Positions 32,546 to 41,378 of a DNA stretch of 44,117 nucleotides are shown in pieces. A program made the position numbers and the translations under genes. A model generated the notes under the pieces. It made no database searches. It saw nothing but the letters and a program-made list of their open reading frames with translations, and was not told the origin of the DNA. Source of the DNA: an uncultured Pelagibacteraceae bacterium (GTDB lineage Bacteria > Pseudomonadota > Alphaproteobacteria > Pelagibacterales > Pelagibacteraceae); contig CACDDC010000007.1 in NCBI GenBank assembly GCA_902551455.1, forward strand, positions 1 to 44,117, given 5' to 3'. How positions within the stretch are numbered: position 1 is the first letter of the stretch; the number at the start of each line of letters is the position of its first letter.

Positions 32546-34473
32546 GATAAACACTCCTCATAATCACTTTCATTTGATTGATTTTCATCAGATTTATAAA
32601 CGTTTTTAGTTACATCTGTTGAAGATCCACTATTAATATTTTCAGCTCTTTGAATTGATTTAGATCTACAATAGTAAAGGCTCTTTAGTCCCTTTTTCCA
32701 CGCTTGAAAATGGATTTGATGTAAATCTTTTTTATGAATGTCAGCTGGAATAAAAATATTTATTGATTGAGCCTGTGAAATATGAGGTGTTCTATCTGCA
32801 CCTAAATCAACTATCCATCTTTGATCCAATTCAAAGGCTGTTTTAAATACATCTTTTTCTTCTTGTGTTAAAAAATCGAGATGGGACACAGAGCCTTGAT
32901 TGGTGGTAATACTTGACCATGTAGCATCATCATTTTTTCCATATTTTTCTAAAATTTTTGCTAAATATTTATTTTGAACATTAAAAGAACCCGATAATGT
33001 TTTGTGAGTGAAGCTATTTGCAGCTATAGGTTCCACACCAGGAGAAGTCCCACCACAAATGATGGAAATAGATGCTGTTGGCGCAATTGCAGTTTTATTT
33101 GAAAATCTTTCTTTAATTCCATAATCTGCCGCATCAGGACATGCTCCTCTTTCTTCTGCTAAATCTTTTGAAGCTTTATCGACTTGATTCTGAATACTTG
33201 CAAATATTTTTTTATTCCAAACTTTGCTCATTACAGACTCGAAAGGTATCATTTTTTTTTGAAAGTATGAATGAAGACCCATCACACCAAGACCAACACT
33301 TCTTTCTCTTAAAGCTGAATATGTTGCATCGCTAAAAGAATCTGGAGCTTTTTCAATAAAGTCTGTAAGTACATTATCTAAAAATCTCATCACATCACTA
33401 ACAAAATTTTTGTCATCTTTCCATTCATCATATTTTTCTAAATTCAATGAAGACAAACAACAAACAGCAGTTCTATCTTGTCCATCTTTATCTATTCCTG
33501 TTGGTAAAGTTATTTCGCTACATAGATTAGATGTTTTAACCGTTAAACCTGCAAGCTTATGATGTTGAGGAATCATTCTATTTACAGTGTCTATAAATAT
33601 AATATATGGTTCACCTGTTTCTATTCTTGCAGTTAAAAGTCTAATCCATAAATTTCTTGCAGAAACAGTTGACTGAACAGTTCCATCTTTAGGACTTTTT
33701 AAAGCCCATTGTTCATCTGTCTCTACAGCTCTCATAAAAGAGTCTGATACTAAAACTCCATGATGTAAATTTAAAGATTTTCTATTAGGATCTCCGCCTG
33801 TTGGTCTTCTCATTTCAATAAATTCTTCTATCTCTGGGTGATCTATTGGTAGATAACAAGCAGCTGATCCTCTTCTTAATGAACCTTGGCTGATTGCCAT
33901 TGTCAAAGAATCCATAACTTTAATAAATGGAATTATACCTGAAGTCTTTCCTACTCTTCCAATTTTTTCACCGATAGATCTTAAATTTCCCCAGTAACTT
34001 CCTATACCCCCTCCTTTTGCTGCAAGCCAAACATTTTCACTCCATAAATCTAATATCCCATCTAAACTATCTCCTGCTTCGTTTAAAAAACATGATATTG
34101 GTAAACCTCTTTTTGTTCCTCCGTTTGAAAGTACTGGGGTTGCAGGCATGAACCATAGATTGCTTATATAATTATATAATCTTTGTGCATGCAAATTATT
34201 ATCTGCATAGTGACTAGCAACTCTTGCAAATAAATCTTGGAAAGATTCATTAAATCCTAAATATCTGTCTAAAAGTGTTGCTTTTCCAAATTCTGTAAGA
34301 TTATTATCTTTTGATCTATCTATTTTAATTGTTATGCCTTTTGAGTTTTGAAATAGTTCGGTTTCATTACTTAATGAAAATAAATCTGGTCTCTTTTCTT
34401 TTTCTTGATTATTGATCTTTGGTGAAAATTCAGAAACAGCTTTCTTTATTGCCTGAGATAGTACTTTATTCAT
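32536..34473 (-). CDS. nrdA: Ribonucleotide reductase class I, alpha subunit, without ATP-cone
   Basis: A 645-residue catalytic subunit converting ribonucleoside diphosphates to deoxy forms. Cys128 (PISCF), the NLCSE site (Asn316, Cys318, Glu320) and Cys338-Cys339 match the active-site cysteines and radical residues; the C-terminal CLSCQ supplies the redox pair. E. coli NrdA has ~761 residues with an N-terminal ATP-cone; here the catalytic domain begins within ~60 residues, so the overall-activity site is missing. It is cotranscribed with nrdB. A palindrome 25 bases upstream may regulate it. Confidence 0.95.
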   Translation of the reverse strand: MNKVLSQAIKKAVSEFSPKINNQEKEKRPDLFSLSNETELFQNSKGITIKIDRSKDNNLTEFGKATLLDRYLGFNESFQDLFARVASHYADNNLHAQRLYNYISNLWFMPATPVLSNGGTKRGLPISCFLNEAGDSLDGILDLWSENVWLAAKGGGIGSYWGNLRSIGEKIGRVGKTSGIIPFIKVMDSLTMAISQGSLRRGSAACYLPIDHPEIEEFIEMRRPTGGDPNRKSLNLHHGVLVSDSFMRAVETDEQWALKSPKDGTVQSTVSARNLWIRLLTARIETGEPYIIFIDTVNRMIPQHHKLAGLTVKTSNLCSEITLPTGIDKDGQDRTAVCCLSSLNLEKYDEWKDDKNFVSDVMRFLDNVLTDFIEKAPDSFSDATYSALRERSVGLGVMGLHSYFQKKMIPFESVMSKVWNKKIFASIQNQVDKASKDLAEERGACPDAADYGIKERFSNKTAIAPTASISIICGGTSPGVEPIAANSFTHKTLSGSFNVQNKYLAKILEKYGKNDDATWSSITTNQGSVSHLDFLTQEEKDVFKTAFELDQRWIVDLGADRTPHISQAQSINIFIPADIHKKDLHQIHFQAWKKGLKSLYYCRSKSIQRAENINSGSSTDVTKNVYKSDENQSNESDYEECLSCQ

Positions 34474-34497
34474 TTAACTTCCTTATTTTTTCGTAAA

Positions 34498-34512
34498 ACA
34501 ACTAGATGTTGT
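34498..34512. promoter_or_regulatory. Palindrome upstream of nrdA, candidate operator
   Basis: ACAAC and GTTGT form a perfect 5-bp inverted repeat around a 5-base centre, 25-39 bases before the nrdA ATG. Minus-strand TTGATT and TATTAC with 16-base spacing upstream of it would place the palindrome near +10, where a repressor would block transcription. It is loosely like an NrdR box (ACA...TGT ends) but not a full consensus match. Confidence 0.4.
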
Positions 34513-34551
34513 ATGTAGACTTCTGTAATATACTAAATAATATAGAAATCA

Positions 34552-34570
34552 ATAGAACATATATAGAACA
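34552..34570. repeat. Direct repeat in the nrdA-phosphomannomutase gap
   Basis: ATAGAACA occurs at 34552-34559 and 34563-34570, an 11-base period. It lies near the predicted -35 side of the nrdA promoter. In DNA this A+T-rich a chance origin is possible. Confidence 0.35.
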
Positions 34571-34620
34571 AATAAAATAATTATCAATAAAAAAATTGAA
34601 AAAATTGTACATATATCTAC

Positions 34621-36066
34621 ATGCAAAATTCCATAAAAATTGATCCTCTGGGTTTTCGAGAATATGACGCAAGATGGTTATATCCCAAGAACATAAATGC
34701 CGAAGGAATTAAATCAGTAGGAAAAGGATTTGGAACTCAAATAATTAAAAAAAATAAAAAACCAAGAGTAACAGTTGGACACGATTATAGATCTTATAGT
34801 GAAGAAGTAAAAAAAAATTTCATAGAAGGATTAATTTCAACTGGTTGCAATGTCGAAGATTTAGGTCTTTGTTTATCACCTACAATATATTTTTCTCAGT
34901 TTGAATTAGATACCGATGCAGTAGCTATGATAACCGCCAGTCATAATGAAAATGGTTGGACTGGAATAAAAATGGGCATTGAAAAAGGATTAACGCATTG
35001 TAGTGATGAAATGAATGAGCTCAAAGATATTGTTATAAATAATAAATTTATTGAAGGAAAAGGTAGTTATAAAAAAATAGAAAATTTTAATAAAAAATAT
35101 ATAAAATTTTTATCCAAAAATAAAATAAAAAAAAAAATTAAAGCTGTTGTAGCTTGTGGTAATGGAACTGCAGGAATTTTTGCACCGGAAATACTTAAAA
35201 ATATTGGATGTGAAGTTATTGAACTAGATTGTAACTTAGATTTTAATTTTCCAAAATATAACCCAAATCCTGAAGATATGAAAATGCTTCATGAAATTGC
35301 TAAATGTGTAAAAGAAAATCAAGCAGATGTAGGTTTTGGTTTTGATGGTGATGGAGATAGAGTCGGCGTGATAGACAATAACGGTAATGAAATATTTGCA
35401 GATAAAATCGGATTACTTATAGCAAGAAATATTTCTAACACACATCCAAATTCTAAATTCATTGTAGATGTCAAATCCACAGGACTATTTGAAAATGATA
35501 AAATTCTAGAAAAAAATAATTGTAAAACAATATATTGGAAAACTGGTCATTCATACATAAAAAGGAAAGTTAAAGAAGATAAAGCAATAGCTGGGTTTGA
35601 AAAAAGTGGACATTTTTTCTTTAATAAACCCCTTGGATATGGTTTTGACGATGGAATAAATTCAGCAATCCAAGTATGTCATTTATTAAATAGTCAAAAT
35701 AAAAATATTAAAGAACTAGTTGAAAGTTTGCCGAAGACATTCCAAAGTCCAACGATGGGGCCATATTGTAAAGATGATGAAAAATATAAAGTTATTGAAC
35801 AAATAACTAAAAATATAAATCAAATGAAAAATGAGGGAAAATTAATTGATGGGCAGTCAGTTGTAAGTATTTTAACGGTTAATGGTATTAGATTTGGTTT
35901 AGAAGATGGTTCATGGGGGTTAATTAGAGCTTCATCAAATAAACCTTCATTAGTTGTTGTTACTGAAAGCCCTACATCAGATAACAGAAAAAAAGAGATA
36001 TTTTATTTTATTGATAAATTATTACAAGAAACTGGAAAAATTGGTGAGTATGACCAAAAAATATAA
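34621..36066 (+). CDS. Phosphomannomutase/phosphoglucomutase
   Basis: A 481-residue alpha-D-phosphohexomutase interconverting hexose 1- and 6-phosphates for nucleotide-sugar and glycan synthesis. The phosphoserine loop TASHNENGW is near 104-112, the magnesium loop GFDGDGDRVG near 239-248, and the sugar-specificity loop GFEKSGHFFF near 327-336. The overall form is closest to AlgC/ManB-type enzymes. It diverges from nrdA, and its stop abuts the convergent TauE gene with no gap. No Shine-Dalgarno is evident. Confidence 0.93.
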   Translation: MQNSIKIDPLGFREYDARWLYPKNINAEGIKSVGKGFGTQIIKKNKKPRVTVGHDYRSYSEEVKKNFIEGLISTGCNVEDLGLCLSPTIYFSQFELDTDAVAMITASHNENGWTGIKMGIEKGLTHCSDEMNELKDIVINNKFIEGKGSYKKIENFNKKYIKFLSKNKIKKKIKAVVACGNGTAGIFAPEILKNIGCEVIELDCNLDFNFPKYNPNPEDMKMLHEIAKCVKENQADVGFGFDGDGDRVGVIDNNGNEIFADKIGLLIARNISNTHPNSKFIVDVKSTGLFENDKILEKNNCKTIYWKTGHSYIKRKVKEDKAIAGFEKSGHFFFNKPLGYGFDDGINSAIQVCHLLNSQNKNIKELVESLPKTFQSPTMGPYCKDDEKYKVIEQITKNINQMKNEGKLIDGQSVVSILTVNGIRFGLEDGSWGLIRASSNKPSLVVVTESPTSDNRKKEIFYFIDKLLQETGKIGEYDQKI

Positions 36067-36900
36067 TTAGAGATTTAAATATCTATATAAAAATATGGTT
36101 CCCACTATATATAAAAAAATTCCAAAGAATGTCTGTAATTTTGATTTGTTAATTTTATGAACTGCATTTGCTCCTACTCTAGCCATAAACATAGTTATTG
36201 GTATAAATATTAAAAAAGCAGGGATGTTTATAAATCCCACACTTAATGGTAAATCAGTTTTTAAAAATAAGCCTGAAATTAAAAAACCTATTGCACCGAA
36301 TGAAGAAATTACAGAACCAATAGCAACTGCACTGCCTATAGCTTTATTAATTGGATAACCGAAATATTTTAAAATAGGAACATTCATAATTGCCCCTCCT
36401 ATGCCCATAGTCGCTGAAATGAATCCTGAAACAAAACCAAGTAAAACCCTTGGAATTATATTAAAATTCTTTTTTAACTGATCAGTTTTATCTTTAATAT
36501 TTAATAAATAAGCTCCACACAAATAAACAATAATAGTAAAAAACAACAAAAGAGTGCTGCTATCCAATATAGCTGCAAAAATAGTTCCTGATAAAACTCC
36601 TATTATTACAAAAATTGCATAATTTTTGATCACACTAAAATCAACTGAGCCATGTTTTTTGTGAGTTAATAAAGAAACTATAGATGTAGGAACAATAATT
36701 GAAAATGAAGTTCCAACTGCTAAATGCATCAAATAATTTTGGTTTATGTTAAGACTGTCAAAGATAAAAAATAGAAAAGGAACAGTAATAAGTCCTCCTC
36801 CAATTCCAAACAGACCAGCAAGAAAACCAACGGGAAACGCTGTCAGTATCATTAAAATTATAAAATATGAATATTCGCTTGATAAAATAGAGCTAATCAA
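36067..36900 (-). CDS. TauE/SafE family membrane exporter/permease
   Basis: A 277-residue inner-membrane protein with about eight hydrophobic segments in two repeated halves, each opening with the family motif: GLFGIGGGLITVPFL (about 29-43) and ATMGIGGAIMNVP (about 163-175). Family members move sulphite, sulphoacetate or other small organic anions; the substrate here is unknown. It begins with TTG at 36900, preceded by GTAGG at 5 bases, and lies one base downstream of dusA, so it is probably cotranscribed with it. Confidence 0.9.
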   Translation of the reverse strand: MISSILSSEYSYFIILMILTAFPVGFLAGLFGIGGGLITVPFLFFIFDSLNINQNYLMHLAVGTSFSIIVPTSIVSLLTHKKHGSVDFSVIKNYAIFVIIGVLSGTIFAAILDSSTLLLFFTIIVYLCGAYLLNIKDKTDQLKKNFNIIPRVLLGFVSGFISATMGIGGAIMNVPILKYFGYPINKAIGSAVAIGSVISSFGAIGFLISGLFLKTDLPLSVGFINIPAFLIFIPITMFMARVGANAVHKINKSKLQTFFGIFLYIVGTIFLYRYLNL

Positions 36901-36901
36901 T

Positions 36902-37885
36902 TTAACCTACTTGATGTGCTTCAGGTGCTAATTTTACTTTATCCATAATATGATCAATTTTTTTAATATCAGCATCTCTAACACACATATTTTCACTTAA
37001 ATATCTTTTCCAAAAAGATGAGCCAGTTTGACCATGAAACAATCCAAGAGTGTGTCTCATTATTTGATTCATTCTTGTTCCTTTTTTTATTTCTTGTTTA
37101 ACATAAGGGATTAATTTTTCTATTACTTCCTGTCTAGATAAAATATTCTCATTATTAAAAATTTCTTTTTCTATATCGGCTAATAAGTATGGTGAATGAT
37201 ATATAGAACGTCCCATCATTACACCATCAGTTTTTTTTAAATTATTTTTAACTTGTTCTATAGTTGTTATTCCACCATTTATTATTATTTCTAAATCTTT
37301 AAAATCTTTCTTTAATTTATAAACCATGTCATATTTTAATGGAGGTATATTTAAATTTTGTTTAGGAGTAAATTTTCCTAACATGGCTTTTCTTGCATGT
37401 ATAATAAAAGTTTTTATACCTGTAGATTTTAAGATATCTATAAAATTATAAAGATTTTCGTAGTCCTCGACATTGTCATAACCAATTCTTGTTTTTACGG
37501 TAACAGGTAGATTTGTAGATGACTGCATCGCACTTAAACATTCAGCCACTAGATTAGGTTCTTTAATTAAACATGCTCCAAATTTATTTTTTTGGACTTT
37601 TTTACTTGGACATCCTAAATTTAAATTAATTTCATCATAACCAAATTCTTCTCCTATTTTTGATGCATTGGCTAAAAGTTTTGGAGATGACCCACCTAAT
37701 TGTAGCGCAACAGGTTTTTCATTTAAATTAAAAGATAAAAGTTTTTTTTTATCTCCTCGATCTATTGCTTCTGAAACAATCATTTCAGTATACAAAAGAA
37801 CATTTTTACTTATTAATCTTAAAAAATATCTTTCGTGTTTATCAGTACAATCCATCATTGGTGCAACTGAAACTTTTCTAATCAT
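36902..37885 (-). CDS. dusA: tRNA-dihydrouridine synthase A
   Basis: A 327-residue flavoenzyme reducing uridines in the tRNA D-loop. VAPMMDCTDKHERYFLRLIS near 7-26 is typical of DusA; the NLNLGCPSKKVQKNKFGACL segment near 87-106 includes the catalytic Cys, and the FMN phosphate site lies around INGGITT and GVMMGRSIY. It sits 25 bases downstream of rpoZ and 1 base upstream of the TauE gene. Confidence 0.95.
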   Translation of the reverse strand: MIRKVSVAPMMDCTDKHERYFLRLISKNVLLYTEMIVSEAIDRGDKKKLLSFNLNEKPVALQLGGSSPKLLANASKIGEEFGYDEINLNLGCPSKKVQKNKFGACLIKEPNLVAECLSAMQSSTNLPVTVKTRIGYDNVEDYENLYNFIDILKSTGIKTFIIHARKAMLGKFTPKQNLNIPPLKYDMVYKLKKDFKDLEIIINGGITTIEQVKNNLKKTDGVMMGRSIYHSPYLLADIEKEIFNNENILSRQEVIEKLIPYVKQEIKKGTRMNQIMRHTLGLFHGQTGSSFWKRYLSENMCVRDADIKKIDHIMDKVKLAPEAHQVG

Positions 37886-37910
37886 AGTATATGATTAATA
37901 TATTATTTTT

Positions 37911-38441
37911 TTAGCTATTTGTAGACTCTGTATCTTCTTCTTGAGTTGATTCTTCTGCTTCTTTTAAATCTTCGATTGAAACATCTTCATTTTGTTCTTC
38001 AGATGTTTCTTCTGATGTGGGTGTAGTTACTACCTGTTCTTCAGTATTTTGTAATTCAGCTAAATCTTCTTTCGAAACTTGAATTTTTTCTGGAATTTTT
38101 CTTGCTCTTTTTGAAGGCAAAATTGGAACACCGCTTTTAGAAATTTCTCCCTTATATAAATTTTCAAAATCATCGCCTATATCCTCATCATCTTCAGCTG
38201 TATCATCTACTTGCTCAACATGTTTTCTTAGTTTATAGACTGCACTCTCCCTAAGATCAGGAACTTTAATTTTCTCTTCAGCTATTTCCCTTAATGAAAT
38301 TACTGTATTTTTATCATTATCTTTATCAACAGTGGGTAACAAGCCTGAATTAAGCTGTGTAGCTCTTTCTTTGGCAACCAGAACCAATTCATATGGGCTG
38401 TCTACTTTATCTATACAATCTTCAACTGTAACTCTTGCCAT
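37911..38441 (-). CDS. rpoZ: RNA polymerase omega subunit with long acidic C-terminal tail
   Basis: A 176-residue omega subunit, which helps assemble and stabilise RNA polymerase. The first ~80 residues match Rpo[28 protein letters not shown], then [13 protein letters not shown]. Bacterial omega is usually ~80-130 residues. Here a further ~90 residues follow, rich in Glu, Asp, Thr and Ser with few hydrophobics, probably disordered. It lies between an MFS gene (42 bases) and dusA (25 bases). Confidence 0.92.
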   Translation of the reverse strand: MARVTVEDCIDKVDSPYELVLVAKERATQLNSGLLPTVDKDNDKNTVISLREIAEEKIKVPDLRESAVYKLRKHVEQVDDTAEDDEDIGDDFENLYKGEISKSGVPILPSKRARKIPEKIQVSKEDLAELQNTEEQVVTTPTSEETSEEQNEDVSIEDLKEAEESTQEEDTESTNS

Positions 38442-38483
38442 GCGAGCTATTTATACTCCGAATTTGGCAAAATCAAGGTTTTT

Positions 38484-39692
38484 CTAAATTTTTATTGGAT
38501 TGAGTTTTTCTTTAATAAGAAAAAGAAAAACTAGGGAAATTATTATGTAAATGCCAGAAATTATGGCTATCTGCTCTATAGAAAAACCTTTATCAATAAG
38601 TATTCCAAATAATGCTGTTCCAAAAGCAGTTGCAAACACCATTAAAGCTGTAGTTAAAGCTTTAATTGAACCAATATATTTAACCCCATAAATTTCAGCC
38701 CATGTAGATGAACCAAGTACATTGGCTAGGCCATTTGAAATACCAATTAAACCAAGAAATATAAAAGATGAAACTGGATTATTAAAATAAATTATTACAA
38801 ATACAGATAAAAGTAATGGAATATTCATATAAATTAATATTTTTCTACTTGTAAATTTATCGATTAAAAATCCTGAAATAAATAATGTTAATAATGACAA
38901 TACAGAATAAGCCATAAAAGATTGAGCTATTACATATGGTCCCCAGTTTTTTGACTCAAGTATAAACGATTGATATACAAAAGTACCTGTAGCTATCCAA
39001 GGCATAGCAAGCATGTTTGCGCATATAATGTAAAATCTAAAATCTTTTATTACCTCTATTCTTTTCCACTGCTTAACTTTTTCATCTTTGATGTTTTGAT
39101 TTGAGTCACCTTCTCTAGATTCAAATTTAAGATTCTTTACTAATAAAAATGAAGCTATAGGTAAAAAAATAATTACTATTATAGAAATATATAACCATAT
39201 ATTTCTCCATTCTGTAATTGTTAAAAGATATATCATCAAAACTGGAAGGATAAATTCAGCAGAAGATAATCCAAACCAACTTGTGCTTAATGCTTTTCCT
39301 CTAGACTTTGTAAAATATCTTGAAATAGTAGTTGTTGCGGTATGAGACATCATTCCTTGACCAGAAAATCTCATTAAAAATATTGCTAAAAATAAAAATA
39401 ATAAAGATGAAATATTCGAAAAAATAAAACAAGAAAAAGATAATAGTAATATTACATAGAAAGCAAATCTTGAAATATTTATATCATCTATTTTTTTTCC
39501 AACCCAAATTAATACAATACTGCTTAACAATGTAGCTGAAGCATAAATTGAGCCAAATTGTCCATGCGTAATTGATAATTCATTTCTAATACTGGTATTG
39601 AAAATTCCTAAAAAAAAACTCTGTCCAAAACTAGAAAAAAATGTAAATATAAATCCAAATATAATTACTTTTAAACTTAAATTTTTAAACAT
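38484..39692 (-). CDS. Major facilitator superfamily transporter
   Basis: A 402-residue membrane protein with about twelve hydrophobic segments and a central cytoplasmic loop near 190-215 rich in charged residues. WVGKKIDDINISR in the loop after helix 2 and SGFLIDKFTSRK in the second half match the MFS motif A positions. GQFGSIYASATLL and GQGMMSHTATT resemble anion/proton symporters of the oxalate-formate type, but the substrate cannot be assigned. Its ATG is only 8 bases from the ATG of the divergent dehydrogenase gene. Confidence 0.88.
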   Translation of the reverse strand: MFKNLSLKVIIFGFIFTFFSSFGQSFFLGIFNTSIRNELSITHGQFGSIYASATLLSSIVLIWVGKKIDDINISRFAFYVILLLSFSCFIFSNISSLLFLFLAIFLMRFSGQGMMSHTATTTISRYFTKSRGKALSTSWFGLSSAEFILPVLMIYLLTITEWRNIWLYISIIVIIFLPIASFLLVKNLKFESREGDSNQNIKDEKVKQWKRIEVIKDFRFYIICANMLAMPWIATGTFVYQSFILESKNWGPYVIAQSFMAYSVLSLLTLFISGFLIDKFTSRKILIYMNIPLLLSVFVIIYFNNPVSSFIFLGLIGISNGLANVLGSSTWAEIYGVKYIGSIKALTTALMVFATAFGTALFGILIDKGFSIEQIAIISGIYIIISLVFLFLIKEKLNPIKI

Positions 39693-39700
39693 TTTTAAAT

Positions 39701-40570
39701 ATGACTTGTAAAGTTGCTTTCATTGGTCTTGGTGTTATGGGTTTTCCAATGGCTGGTTATATATCAAAAGCTGGTCACAATGTAACTGTTTTTAATAGAA
39801 CAACTTCAAAAGCAGATGCATGGCTAAATAAGCACAAAGGATCAAAGGCTGAAACACCGGCTAAGGCAGCTGAAGATGCAGATTATGTATTTACCTGCGT
39901 TGGTAATGACAATGATTTAAGAGAAGTTACTTTTGGAAAAAAAGGTATTTTCAAAACAATAAAAAAAGATGCTATTTATGTGGATAACACAACTGCATCA
40001 GCAACAATGGCAAGAGAAATTTATGATTACTCCAAAGAAAATAATTTTGGTTTTTTAGATGCACCAGTTTCAGGTGGACAAGCGGGTGCAGAAAATGGAT
40101 CACTCACAGTAATGATAGGTGGTGATCAAAAAGATTATGATAAAGCAAAAGAAATAATTGATTGCTACAGCAAAAAAATGAAATTACTTGGTAAAGCTGG
40201 TAGTGGACAACTAGCTAAAATGGTAAACCAAATATGTATAGCTGGATTAGTTCAAGCACTATCTGAGGCTATAAACTTTGGTTTAAATGCTGGGCTTAAA
40301 ATGGAAGATGTTATTGAAGTTATTTCAAAAGGGGCTGCTCAGTCGTGGCAAATGGAAAATAGATATAAAACAATGATAGATGATAAATTTGAATTTGGTT
40401 TTGCTGTTGATTGGATGAGAAAGGATTTAAAAATTGCATTAGAAGAAGCTAAAAAAAATAATTCTTTGCTACCAATAACTGAGATTGTGGACCAATATTA
40501 TGGCGAAGTACAAAAACTTGGTGGTAGCAGATGGGATACATCTAGTTTGATAAGAAGATTAAGGAAATAA
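39701..40570 (+). CDS. 3-hydroxyisobutyrate dehydrogenase-like beta-hydroxyacid dehydrogenase
   Basis: A 289-residue NAD(P)-dependent beta-hydroxyacid dehydrogenase. GLGVMGFPMAGYISKAGHNVTVFNRTTSK (about 9-37) is the Rossmann nucleotide site, DAPVSGGQAGAENGSLTVMIGG (about 120-141) the substrate-binding motif, and the catalytic Lys is in GQLAKMVNQ near 174. Asn-Arg-Thr after the second strand hints at NADP preference. It could be 3-hydroxyisobutyrate dehydrogenase (valine breakdown) or tartronate semialdehyde reductase; sequence alone does not decide. The next gene follows after 5 bases. Confidence 0.88.
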   Translation: MTCKVAFIGLGVMGFPMAGYISKAGHNVTVFNRTTSKADAWLNKHKGSKAETPAKAAEDADYVFTCVGNDNDLREVTFGKKGIFKTIKKDAIYVDNTTASATMAREIYDYSKENNFGFLDAPVSGGQAGAENGSLTVMIGGDQKDYDKAKEIIDCYSKKMKLLGKAGSGQLAKMVNQICIAGLVQALSEAINFGLNAGLKMEDVIEVISKGAAQSWQMENRYKTMIDDKFEFGFAVDWMRKDLKIALEEAKKNNSLLPITEIVDQYYGEVQKLGGSRWDTSSLIRRLRK

Positions 40571-40575
40571 ATCGT

Positions 40576-41175
40576 ATGCAACCTGCATACTACGAAAATT
40601 TTAAAGAAATCAAAAAAAAAATTTGGTCAATGCTTGATGATGCGATTACTAATAGAAGTTCACAATTTAGAATTCCTGTTTTTGTTTGTGGTGATCAAAA
40701 AGATTTTGATGGAAGAATTGTAGTATTAAGAAAGTCTGATCAATCAAATAATCTACTACAATTTCATAGCGATATAAGATCAGATAAAATTACTAAACTT
40801 AAGAATAATAAAAATGCCTCTATGCTTTTTTATGATAAGGATGAAAAAATTCAAGTAAGATTAAAAGTAGAATGTTCAATTAATCATAATAATGAAATAA
40901 CAAAAGAATCTTGGAGTAAAACAGGTCATATAAGTAGAAAATGTTATTTAGCTGATAATGGTCCTGGAACTGAGTCCCCAACTCCAACATCAGGATTAAA
41001 ATCTGAATTTGATAATTTTGAATTTACAATGGAGCAAAGTGATGAGGGTTATAAAAACTTTACTGTTATTCAATGTAAAATAAAAAGTATTGAATGGCTT
41101 TATTTGGCAGCTAAAGGCCATAGAAGAGCTAGATTTGAAATTGATACTAATAAAATGTATTGGCTGGTTCCTTAA
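40576..41175 (+). CDS. Pyridoxamine 5'-phosphate oxidase-like FMN flavoprotein
   Basis: A 199-residue protein of the PNPOx-like split-barrel family. The N-terminal pattern AITNRSSQFRIPVFVCG and the FMN-binding stretch FHSDIRSDKITKLKNNKNASMLFYD (about 55-79) are typical, and the C-terminal RARFEIDTNKMYWLVP closes the dimer interface. The form resembles the uncharacterised flavoprotein group acting on unknown substrates rather than PdxH, because PdxH's pyridoxal-phosphate residues are not evident. It is followed after two bases by a small membrane protein gene. Confidence 0.82.
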   Translation: MQPAYYENFKEIKKKIWSMLDDAITNRSSQFRIPVFVCGDQKDFDGRIVVLRKSDQSNNLLQFHSDIRSDKITKLKNNKNASMLFYDKDEKIQVRLKVECSINHNNEITKESWSKTGHISRKCYLADNGPGTESPTPTSGLKSEFDNFEFTMEQSDEGYKNFTVIQCKIKSIEWLYLAAKGHRRARFEIDTNKMYWLVP

Positions 41176-41177
41176 GA

Positions 41178-41378
41178 ATGATAAAATTTATTTTTTATCT
41201 ATCCCTCATAATATTAGGAATGTTCGCAATGAGATTTGGGATAATTCAAATAAGACAATACAAGCAAGGCAAAACCAAAATTAAAAAGAAATTTCTCGAG
41301 CAAATTGCTTTTGTAATTTTTTTTATAATAATTTTAGGATTAATTATTTATTCTATTAATGGCTTGCTTTTTATTTAA
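41178..41378 (+). CDS. Small two-helix membrane protein (66 aa)
   Basis: A 66-residue protein not assigned to a family. Two hydrophobic helices (about 3-20 and 43-64) flank a very basic loop (about 25-42, many Lys, Arg and Gln), predicting a hairpin in the inner membrane with the loop in the cytoplasm. I start it at the ATG at 41178, two bases after the flavoprotein stop; an in-frame upstream TTG would overlap that gene. Its end overlaps the convergent gamma-carbonic anhydrase gene by four bases. Confidence 0.65.
   Translation: MIKFIFYLSLIILGMFAMRFGIIQIRQYKQGKTKIKKKFLEQIAFVIFFIIILGLIIYSINGLLFI

Noticed and set aside
34600-34626. NrdR box near the phosphomannomutase start (CATATATCTACATG region)
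   Set aside because: It does not fit the NrdR consensus in register and belongs to the opposite-facing gene.
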